64,000 nt of DNA from Clostridium lundense DSM 17049. Lineage in GTDB: Bacteria > Bacillota > Clostridia > Clostridiales > Clostridiaceae. The stretch is from assembly GCF_000619945.1 (NCBI RefSeq), contig NZ_JHVC01000002.1, forward strand, positions 62,001-126,000, written 5' to 3'. The notes beneath the pieces were generated by a model. The model had not been told where the DNA came from. It saw only the letters and a list, made by a program, of their open reading frames with translations, and searched no databases. Position 1 is the stretch's first letter. Each line of letters starts with the position of its first letter. Of the stretch, positions 17,158 through 23,885 are shown piece by piece. Both the position numbers and the translations under genes were made by a program.

Positions 17158-18279
17158 ACTATTAATTATTTTATTATAAGCAATTATAGTACCTTTGGCA
17201 GTTTTATCCCAATTTAATTCGGAAGATCTGACTAAGCCTTTTAAAACCAAAGAATCTCTCAATTTTTTATCTAAGAGAATTCTGTACATTGAAGCACATA
17301 TATCGTCAATATTATATGGATCTATAAGTAAGGCTGCGTCATCAACCACTTCTGGGATTGAAGTAGTATTAGAAGCAATAACGGGTACTCCGCAAGCCAT
17401 AGCTTCTACTGGCGGTAATCCAAAACCCTCATAAAAGGAAGGATATACAAAAGCTTCACATCCATTATAAAAGTATGGTAAATGTTCTAATGGAATAAAT
17501 CCAGGAAATATTACCTTATCTTCAATATGAAGTTCTTCACAACGCTTTTTATATAAAGCATAGGATTTACCTTGTTTGCCTGCTATGATTAATTTTATGT
17601 CACTTTTATATAGATTTAAAAGTATGCTAAACGCTTCGATAAGACCTATTATATTTTTTCTAGGACTAAAACCACCTACATACAATATATAATCCTCACT
17701 AATGGAATAATGTTCTTTTATAAGATTTTTGCATATACATTTATCTATGGGAGCATATATATCTTCACTTGCTAGATAAGTGACAAAAATTTTATCTTTA
17801 GGGAAGTTAAAAGCTTCTATAATATCATTTTTCGAATAATTTGATACTGTTATTATTCCATCACAGTTAGAAATGACATTAGGTAAAGTTTCATTAAAAA
17901 GCTTTAGGTATCTTTCGCTAGAGGTTTCAGGCATTTTATAAGGGATTACATCATGTAATGTTATGGCAAAGGCACATTTCTTATTTTCTGGAATTCCTAT
18001 TCCATTTTGTGGTACATGGTATAGGTCTATATATTTATCTTTTAATATATTTGGTATATTTACTTCATCCCAAAAGTTGTTTTTCATATTTTTGGTTATT
18101 TCTGCTATAGAGAAATTTTTGTTGAAATCTATCATGTTATTACAATTATTAGGCATAAAGATCATATAATCATTGGCGGAATCTATCCTGTTAATATGTT
18201 TTATTAATTGATAAGTATAAGTACCTATGCCAGTACCTCTATACCAATTAGCTGCTCTGCCATCTATTCCTATTTTCAT
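17155..18279 (-). CDS. Glycosyltransferase family 4, spore-coat region copy B
   Basis: A 374-residue GT-B glycosyltransferase on the minus strand, clearly paralogous to the 13032-14153 gene: shared start MKIGIDGRAANWYRGTGIGTYTY, shared DLYHVPQNGIGI segment, GGFSPRKN and EX7E motif YEGFGLPPVEAMACG. AAAGGAACC precedes the start. Divergent from the third cotS gene with about 140 bases between them. The sugar donor and acceptor cannot be read from sequence. Confidence 0.82.
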   Translation of the reverse strand: MKIGIDGRAANWYRGTGIGTYTYQLIKHINRIDSANDYMIFMPNNCNNMIDFNKNFSIAEITKNMKNNFWDEVNIPNILKDKYIDLYHVPQNGIGIPENKKCAFAITLHDVIPYKMPETSSERYLKLFNETLPNVISNCDGIITVSNYSKNDIIEAFNFPKDKIFVTYLASEDIYAPIDKCICKNLIKEHYSISEDYILYVGGFSPRKNIIGLIEAFSILLNLYKSDIKLIIAGKQGKSYALYKKRCEELHIEDKVIFPGFIPLEHLPYFYNGCEAFVYPSFYEGFGLPPVEAMACGVPVIASNTTSIPEVVDDAALLIDPYNIDDICASMYRILLDKKLRDSLVLKGLVRSSELNWDKTAKGTIIAYNKIINS

Positions 18280-18422
18280 AAGAAGGTTCCTTTCATAAAC
18301 TAATTATATTTCATTATATTAATATAAGGCTAAAAGTGTTAATAAATAACTTTATTACAAGAATATAAGTTATCTTCTAAAAAACATATGTGATACATAT
18401 AAATTATAAGGAGGTGATTGCT

Positions 18423-19427
18423 ATGATGAGAGAATTTGAAATTGAAAGACAATTTGATATTAAAATTGAAAGCCTAAAGCCTAATAGAGGTGTTTATTTA
18501 TTAAAAACTAATAAAGGAATGAGGTGTTTAAAGAAAATTAATTATGGAATACAAAAGCTTTTATTTGTATATGGAGCTAAGGAACATCTTATGGCTCAAG
18601 GATTTACAAGAGTTGATAAATATTTTCTAAATACTGAAGGCCATCCTTATGCAATTGTAAATGACGATATTTATACTCTTTCGGAGTGGCTGGAAGGAAG
18701 AGAGGCGGATTTTAGGAATAAAGAGGATTTAGTAATAGCTGCAGAAAATTTGGCTTATATGCACTTAGCTTCAAGGGGATATGAACCTCCTGAAAATAGT
18801 AAGCTTAAAACTGATTTAGGAAGATGGCCTCATCTTATGGAGAAAAGGGTAAGAGCTCTAGATAAAATGAGAGATACGGCAAGAAAAAGGAACAACAAGA
18901 ATAATTTTGAGATGAATTATATAAAATCAGTGCAATTTTACAAAGAGTTAGGTAAAAGGGCAATAAAGGTATTGAAAGATTCTAAATATGATGAGCTATG
19001 TAGAATAGCAGAAGAAGAAAAAAGTTTTTGCCACCATGATTATACTTATCATAATATAATTATTGATGAGGATAATTGTGTCAATGTAATTGATTTTGAC
19101 TATTGTAAGAGAGAAGTTAGGGCATATGATGTATCATCATTTATGATAAAGGTTTTAAAAAGAGTAGATTGGAATATAGAGATTGGTAATTTGATATTAG
19201 ATTCTTATAACAAGATATATCCTCTTAGTGATGATGATTATAGAGTTTTATTTGCATTTTTATTATTTCCTCAAAGATATTGGAGATTAGCAAATAGATA
19301 TTATTATAACGAAGTAAATTGGCCAATAAATACATTTAATAATAAGATGGAGGAATTGATAGCTGAACAGGATAAGTATATTAAATTCATTGATGAATTT
19401 AAGGGAATATATAGTCAAGAGGAATAA
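18423..19427 (+). CDS. CotS-family spore coat protein (kinase-like), copy C
   Basis: A CotS-type protein of 334 residues: N-lobe CLKKINYG, hinge LEGREADF, catalytic loop CHHDYTYHNII, metal site IDFDYCK and the usual C-terminal helices (FPQRYWRLANRYY). A GTG at 18390 opens the frame earlier, but AAGGAGGTGATT at 18408-18419 fixes the start at ATG 18423. It is a single gene, ended by a hairpin, just before yabG. Confidence 0.84.
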   Translation: MMREFEIERQFDIKIESLKPNRGVYLLKTNKGMRCLKKINYGIQKLLFVYGAKEHLMAQGFTRVDKYFLNTEGHPYAIVNDDIYTLSEWLEGREADFRNKEDLVIAAENLAYMHLASRGYEPPENSKLKTDLGRWPHLMEKRVRALDKMRDTARKRNNKNNFEMNYIKSVQFYKELGKRAIKVLKDSKYDELCRIAEEEKSFCHHDYTYHNIIIDEDNCVNVIDFDYCKREVRAYDVSSFMIKVLKRVDWNIEIGNLILDSYNKIYPLSDDDYRVLFAFLLFPQRYWRLANRYYYNEVNWPINTFNNKMEELIAEQDKYIKFIDEFKGIYSQEE

Positions 19428-19434
19428 ATATTAA

Positions 19435-19474
19435 GGCATGTAATACTTAATAGGTAGTACATGCCAATTATTTT
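19435..19474 (+). terminator. Hairpin after cotS copy C
   Basis: GGCATGTA (19435-19442) pairs with TACATGCC (19458-19465), followed by a short T-containing run. A modest terminator. Confidence 0.5.
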
Positions 19475-19504
19475 GCACTTAATTATGGGGATGGTCATAT
19501 TATA
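19475..19504 (+). promoter_or_regulatory. Sigma-K-type promoter of yabG
   Basis: GCAC at 19475-19478 and CATATTATA at 19496-19504, 17 bases apart, match the late mother-cell (sigma-K) pattern AC / CATAnnnTA. yabG is a sigma-K gene in Bacillus subtilis, which agrees. Confidence 0.55.
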
Positions 19505-19534
19505 TACCATGAGTTTTTATATGAGGATGATTTT

Positions 19535-20410
19535 ATGGAAGTAGGAGATATAGTTGTAAGAAAATCTTATGGTAAGGATATTACATTTAGAATAATAGAT
19601 ATAAAATATACAGGAGATGGGTATATATATACTCTTAAAGGGATAAACTTAAGAATAATAGCAGATTCTTCAGCCGATGACCTAGAACTTATTTCAGAAG
19701 GAAAATGTACTCAATATGAACAAGTATTTAGTAGAAAAATAAATACCTCAATAAAAAAGATATTGATAAATAGAAGTGACATTAAGAATTATACTAGGTC
19801 TGTGGTCACTAGGTCTGCGGGTGTAAATGAAAAAAAGGAATTGGCTTTTGGAAGACCTGGAAAAATACTTCATGTAGATGGAGATGCTGAATATTTAGAT
19901 GTATGCCTTAAGGTATATAAACAATTAGCACTAGAAGCTGTTGGAAAGGTTATTGCTGAGAAGGATCAGCCTAAACAAGTTTTAGATATAGTTAAAGCAG
20001 TAAAACCTGACATTGTAGTCATAACAGGTCATGATGCAGTAGCTAAAGGAACTAAAGATTATATGGATTTAAAAAACTATAGAAATTCAAAATATTTTAT
20101 AGAAACTGTAACAGAACTTAGAAATTATGAACCGGGTTATGATAATCTAGTTATTTTTGCGGGTGCTTGTCAATCTCACTATGAGGCTATATTAGATGCA
20201 GGTGCCAATTTTGCAAGTTCCCCTAGTAGAGTACTTATTCATTGCTTGGATCCAGTATTTGTATGTGAGAAAGTAGCTTATACTAATATTGAGAAGGTAG
20301 TAGCTATAAAGGAAGCTCTTGAAAATACTATAAGTGGATCAAAGGGAATAGGAGGGCTTCAAACAAGAGGGAAATATAGAGAAGGATTTCCTAAATCTCA
20401 ATATTCATAG
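19535..20410 (+). CDS. yabG: Sporulation-specific protease YabG
   Basis: A 291-residue YabG homologue. YabG is a mother-cell protease that trims spore coat and cortex-associated proteins in Bacillus and Clostridioides difficile. The family start MEVGDIVVRKSYGKDITFRI and the central FGRPGKILHVDGD, ITGHDA and FAGACQSH segments are visible. It is preceded by a sigma-K-like promoter and followed by veg and sipL. The same yabG-veg-sipL order occurs in C. difficile, which supports all three calls. ATG 19535 has GAGGATG upstream. Confidence 0.93.
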   Translation: MEVGDIVVRKSYGKDITFRIIDIKYTGDGYIYTLKGINLRIIADSSADDLELISEGKCTQYEQVFSRKINTSIKKILINRSDIKNYTRSVVTRSAGVNEKKELAFGRPGKILHVDGDAEYLDVCLKVYKQLALEAVGKVIAEKDQPKQVLDIVKAVKPDIVVITGHDAVAKGTKDYMDLKNYRNSKYFIETVTELRNYEPGYDNLVIFAGACQSHYEAILDAGANFASSPSRVLIHCLDPVFVCEKVAYTNIEKVVAIKEALENTISGSKGIGGLQTRGKYREGFPKSQYS

Positions 20411-20464
20411 CAAAAATCCTGCTATGTTGGTTAATTTAAACATAGCAGGATTTTTGCTATGAAT
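20403..20464 (+). terminator. 26-bp perfect palindrome ending yabG
   Basis: Arms 20403-20428 and 20439-20464 are perfectly complementary with a 10-base loop. The left arm includes the last codons and stop of yabG. The A5/T5 tracts are inside the stem, so it works as a terminator that can also function from the other side. Confidence 0.8.
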
Positions 20465-20609
20465 TTGAATATATATCAAAAGAATGGGGAATAATAGCTT
20501 GGAGTTAGATATTTCTATATAAATAATGTATACGTTTTAAAATATTTATCTTTTGAAGTAATATCCATATTGACAAATCGTTAAAATAAATATAAAATTA
20601 AAAGTTTGG

Positions 20610-20638
20610 TTGACATTTAATATATTATGATATATAAT
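20610..20638 (+). promoter_or_regulatory. Consensus sigma-A promoter of veg
   Basis: TTGACA, exactly 17 bases, TATAAT: a full consensus vegetative promoter. The B. subtilis veg promoter is likewise among the strongest known. It predicts a leader of about 20 bases. Confidence 0.85.
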
Positions 20639-20664
20639 TAAAATGTGGAAAGAGGGTGTTTACT

Positions 20665-20898
20665 GTGGAAAGAGGAAATGTATTGGCTTCGATAAAAAGA
20701 GATATAGAAAGCCATGTTGGAGAAAGCGTAACTCTTAAAGCTAATGGGGGAAGAAGGAAGACCTTTGTAAATAAGGGGACAATAGAGAAAACTTACCCTA
20801 GTATATTTGTGATAAGATTGGAGAATGACACCCAAAGGACAGTGACATATAGTTATTCTGATGTATTAACAAAGACAGTTCAATTAGTTTATGCTTAA
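20665..20898 (+). CDS. veg: Veg family protein
   Basis: A small protein of 77 residues in the Veg (DUF1021) family; LKANGGRRKTFVNKGTIEKT and the TYPSIFVIRL segment are characteristic. Veg is abundant in growing Bacillus and has been linked to biofilm control and spore outgrowth, but its molecular action is unsettled. AGAGGG 8 bases upstream points to GTG 20665; GTG 20656 overlaps that site. The strong promoter upstream and terminator downstream make it a single-gene unit. Confidence 0.9.
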   Translation: MERGNVLASIKRDIESHVGESVTLKANGGRRKTFVNKGTIEKTYPSIFVIRLENDTQRTVTYSYSDVLTKTVQLVYA

Positions 20899-20901
20899 TA
20901 A

Positions 20902-20931
20902 AGCAGTACCATTTAGGTACTGCTATTTTTG
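20902..20931 (+). terminator. Terminator of veg
   Basis: AGCAGTACC (20902-20910), loop ATTTA, GGTACTGCT (20916-20924), then ATTTTTG. Confidence 0.85.
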
Positions 20932-20959
20932 TATACATAATTTTTAAGTAAACAGAGTT

Positions 20960-21105
20960 CTTGCCTTCATAGGGAATTTTATTCCCACTGAAGTTTATTA
21001 ACAGACTTCCAAGGAGTTATCCTTTAGGGAAAATCGTTATCTAGGAATGTGACTGCTCTTTATCCTCCACTTTAAAGAAGATGGGAGTATTAGAGAGGGT
21101 AGTCA
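20960..21105 (+). ncRNA. Candidate structured RNA between veg and sipL
   Basis: Three successive hairpins: CTTCA/TGAAG closing GGGAAT/ATTCCC (20965-20993, 2x2 internal loop); AAGGA/TCCTT with outer TTCC/GGAA (21007-21031); and an 11-bp helix 21051-21061 with 21094-21104 closing a CTCC/GGAG stem (21065-21068 with 21084-21087). The long helix uses three G-U pairs that would be A-C mismatches on the other strand, so the plus strand is the RNA. It contains no ORF. It matches no riboswitch, 6S, T-box or RNase P core that I know by eye. No clear own promoter is seen. Confidence 0.4.
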
Positions 21106-21111
21106 TGGGAT

Positions 21112-21198
21112 AAAAAAGAAAGATGGTGGGTTCCATCTTTCAACTATGGTATAAAAGGGTATTGAGAATTTATGAGAGGTTATATGGTCAACAACCAA
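21112..21198 (-). ncRNA. Candidate small RNA gene on the minus strand (about 85 nt)
   Basis: Reading leftwards, a strong promoter (21204-21232) would start transcription near 21197. An excellent intrinsic terminator ends it: a 9-bp perfect stem (21141-21133 with 21126-21118), 6-base loop, then six T. No start codon with a ribosome binding site and useful frame lies between. Promoter, short body and terminator together are what a small RNA gene looks like; it would be divergent from sipL. Confidence 0.5.
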
Positions 21199-21203
21199 GT
21201 CCT

Positions 21204-21232
21204 ATAATACGCCAAAATATTTCACATGTCAA
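21204..21232 (-). promoter_or_regulatory. Sigma-A-type promoter of the minus-strand small RNA
   Basis: On the minus strand TTGACA (21232-21227), 17-base spacer, TATTAT (21209-21204). A second GTTGTTGAC copy lies downstream of it near 21188-21196, so the -35 surroundings are duplicated. Confidence 0.55.
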
Positions 21233-21352
21233 CAACAATAATAATAATAAAATGAAAGATTATATCATGATTTTTTAGAAAAATGATGAATTTTGTTGTA
21301 AAATAGTTATTTTAATATTTTAATATAATTATAAAAAAATATTAAAGATCAA

Positions 21353-21381
21353 TCATATTTTCCCTAAATAAATTATATAAA
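21353..21381 (+). promoter_or_regulatory. Possible sigma-E-type promoter of sipL
   Basis: TCATATT fits the early mother-cell -35 pattern, with a poorer -10 (TATATAAA) 14 bases on. sipL is a mother-cell gene in C. difficile, so this is plausible but weak. Confidence 0.25.
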
Positions 21382-21410
21382 TAGATAGTAGGTTTATAAT
21401 AGGAGGGAAT

Positions 21411-22979
21411 ATGAATATGGCTATAGAGTTAATTAGAGAGAATATAGAATGTGAACAGCTTCTTGGCGAAAGTACTTGTGATACTATTATTAAAGCTGAA
21501 TATTTAATACCTGATACTCATCCAGACGTTATAAAAATTTTAACCGTTGATTCCAAACCATTTATAGTAAATAAGGAAGTTATGAAGGATAAGGTTTATT
21601 TGGACGGGCAAATAGAATATAACATTATCTATTTAGCTAAAGAAGAAGAGAAAATGGCAGTTTATAATGTAAATTATATTGGAAAGTTTTCCAATTATGT
21701 TGAGGTGTCTGGAGCTGAACATAATATGGATTGTGAACATGATTGTTATATCGAACATATGGAATGTAATATAATTAATGAAAGAAAGGTTGCTGTAGAA
21801 GGAGTAATAAAGCTAAAGGCAGAAGTATACAGGAATTATAACTTCGAAATAATAAAAGACATTACAAATTCAGAAGATATACAAATGTTAAAGAACCCCA
21901 TGGAAGTAGATAAAATAGTAGGAACTATTAATACAGATATGATAGCAAAATGTCCCATAAAAGTATCCAATGATAAACCTGAAATAGGTAGTATACTTAA
22001 ATGTGATATTAATATTCACAAAAAAGATATTAATGTTTTAGAAAACAAAATTGTGATAGAAGCGGCAGCTCTTATAAATATATTATACAAAGGAAAAGAT
22101 ACAAGGGATATAATAGCGCTACAAGAGGATGTAGATATTAGTAAAGAAGTTGATTATGAAGGAATTACTCCAAATATGGAAAGCTACACTGATTTTAGAG
22201 TAGATGCTATGGAAATAAATATAAAAGATAATGAATTGGGCGAAAATAGGATAATTGATGTAGAGGCTCTAATAAAAGCAGCTACAAGAGTAATGTATAA
22301 AGAAGAAATGGATATAATTCAAGATGCATATTCTCCATCTGTTTCTATGGAAATGAAGAAAGAGGATTATAAGCTGAATGTAGTTCATGGGCAAGCTAAA
22401 GGTGAACAGATAGTAAAAGGAGATATAGAACTTGATAAGGATGAGCCTAAGATATCAGAAATAGTAATGTGCTCAGGAAAGGTGTGTATTACAGAAAAAA
22501 GAATAGTAGAAGATAAGGTCATAGTAGAGGGCGTATTAAATGTGGATGTTATGTATAAGACAAGGGATGAGGATAAGTATATATGTAGTATTTCTGAAGA
22601 GATACCATTTACTTGTCCTGTAGATTTATCAGGATGCAAGATTCAGATGCAGAGTATAGCAAAGGCTTTTTTAGAAAGTATAGATGCTTCTATAGAAGCT
22701 GGTAATATAGCTATAAAGGCTGTTGTGCAGATATATGCAAGAGTAAATTATATTATGCCAAAGGAATTTTTAGTAGATATTTCACCTATAGAGGGTGAAA
22801 TACCAAAAAAGAAGTCTAGCGTTACTATCTATGTTGTACAAAACGGAGATACTTTATGGAAAATAGCAAAGAAGTACTTTACTACAGTGGAAAATCTAAT
22901 AAAAGTAAATAATATAGAGAATCCAGATGGTGTTAAATTAGGAGAAAAGTTAATAATACCTGGGAGAGCCTGTTTATAA
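21411..22979 (+). CDS. sipL: SPOCS-domain/LysM protein, spore coat anchor SipL
   Basis: A 522-residue protein with repeated SPOCS (DUF3794) domains over about residues 1-460 and one C-terminal LysM domain at about 475-520 (YVVQNGDTLWKIAKKY to GEKLIIPG). In C. difficile SipL binds SpoIVA through its LysM domain and is needed to attach the coat to the forespore. Domain layout, length and the yabG-veg neighbourhood all match. ATG 21411 follows AGGAGGGAAT; ATG 21417 is also possible. A terminator follows. Confidence 0.88.
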   Translation: MNMAIELIRENIECEQLLGESTCDTIIKAEYLIPDTHPDVIKILTVDSKPFIVNKEVMKDKVYLDGQIEYNIIYLAKEEEKMAVYNVNYIGKFSNYVEVSGAEHNMDCEHDCYIEHMECNIINERKVAVEGVIKLKAEVYRNYNFEIIKDITNSEDIQMLKNPMEVDKIVGTINTDMIAKCPIKVSNDKPEIGSILKCDINIHKKDINVLENKIVIEAAALINILYKGKDTRDIIALQEDVDISKEVDYEGITPNMESYTDFRVDAMEINIKDNELGENRIIDVEALIKAATRVMYKEEMDIIQDAYSPSVSMEMKKEDYKLNVVHGQAKGEQIVKGDIELDKDEPKISEIVMCSGKVCITEKRIVEDKVIVEGVLNVDVMYKTRDEDKYICSISEEIPFTCPVDLSGCKIQMQSIAKAFLESIDASIEAGNIAIKAVVQIYARVNYIMPKEFLVDISPIEGEIPKKKSSVTIYVVQNGDTLWKIAKKYFTTVENLIKVNNIENPDGVKLGEKLIIPGRACL

Positions 22980-22985
22980 GAAATA

Positions 22986-23018
22986 AAACCTGCGGTGAAT
23001 GAACTGCAGGCTTTTTTT
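22986..23018 (+). terminator. Terminator of sipL
   Basis: AAACCTGCGGT pairs with ACTGCAGG-C-TTT with one bulge, then a run of T. Confidence 0.8.
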
Positions 23019-23084
23019 ATCATTGTGTATAATACTTATAAAAATGGTAAAAATAAAAAATACCTATGAAAAGAGGTGTTTTTT

Positions 23085-23882
23085 TTGGAAGAAAAGTTAC
23101 AAGGAGATCTAATAATAATAGGTGGGGCAGAAGATAAAGAAGGAGAGAAAAGTATACTGAAGGAAGTATGCAGCAAAATTAATAAAGAAACTGATGAGAT
23201 TGTTGTAGCCACAGTAGCTTCTGGAGTGCCAGAAGAGTTGGGCTTTCAATATAAAAACATATTTCAAAACCTAGGTGTGAGCCATATCTCTATACTTAAT
23301 GTAAGAGAAAGGAAGGATGCTTTTGATAATTATAATATAGAGTTAATTAATAAAGCTGCAGTAGTTTTCTTTACTGGCGGAGATCAGCTAAGGATTACTA
23401 GCTTATTAGGAGGAACCAGTTTATATACAGCTATGAAAGAAAGCTATGAAAGTGGCTGTACATATGTAGGTACTTCGGCAGGAGCTTCTGCAATGAGTGA
23501 TACTATGATAGTAACTGGACCAGATGAAGAGTCTCCAAAGAAATGTACTTTAAAGATGGCACCAGGGTTAGGATTAATTAAAGGTGTAATAATAGATCAA
23601 CATTTTGCACAGAGAGGTAGAATAGGCAGAATTCTTGTAGGCATAGCAGAAAATCCTCAAAGTATAGGAATTGGAATAGATGAAGACACAGCTATAGTTG
23701 TAAATAATAAGGCTCAATTTAAGGTAATAGGTTCTGGAGCAGTATATGTTATAGATGGGAGTGAAATAACTGATACAAATGTTTCTGAACAAAATCAAAA
23801 TGAAATATTATCAATATTCAATATAAAAATGCATGTACTAAAAAAAGATGACAAATTTGATTTAAATAGGAGGACACCTTAG
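23085..23882 (+). CDS. cphB: Cyanophycinase
   Basis: A peptidase of family S51 (about 265 residues) that cuts cyanophycin, a poly-aspartate backbone with arginine side chains, into beta-Asp-Arg dipeptides. The nucleophile elbow GTSAGASAM (Ser about residue 131), FFTGGDQLR and the downstream DQHFAQRGR segment are present. GTG 23076 overlaps the GAGGTG site, so TTG 23085 is the better start. cphA starts 3 bases after the stop, so the pair is an operon for making and reusing the polymer. Confidence 0.92.
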   Translation: MEEKLQGDLIIIGGAEDKEGEKSILKEVCSKINKETDEIVVATVASGVPEELGFQYKNIFQNLGVSHISILNVRERKDAFDNYNIELINKAAVVFFTGGDQLRITSLLGGTSLYTAMKESYESGCTYVGTSAGASAMSDTMIVTGPDEESPKKCTLKMAPGLGLIKGVIIDQHFAQRGRIGRILVGIAENPQSIGIGIDEDTAIVVNNKAQFKVIGSGAVYVIDGSEITDTNVSEQNQNEILSIFNIKMHVLKKDDKFDLNRRTP

Positions 23883-23885
23883 AAA

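Noticed and set aside
21118..21141. T-box antiterminator (GGTGGG...CC motif)
   Set aside because: The T-box consensus is not present, there is no stem I with specifier loop, and the downstream gene is not an amino-acid gene.
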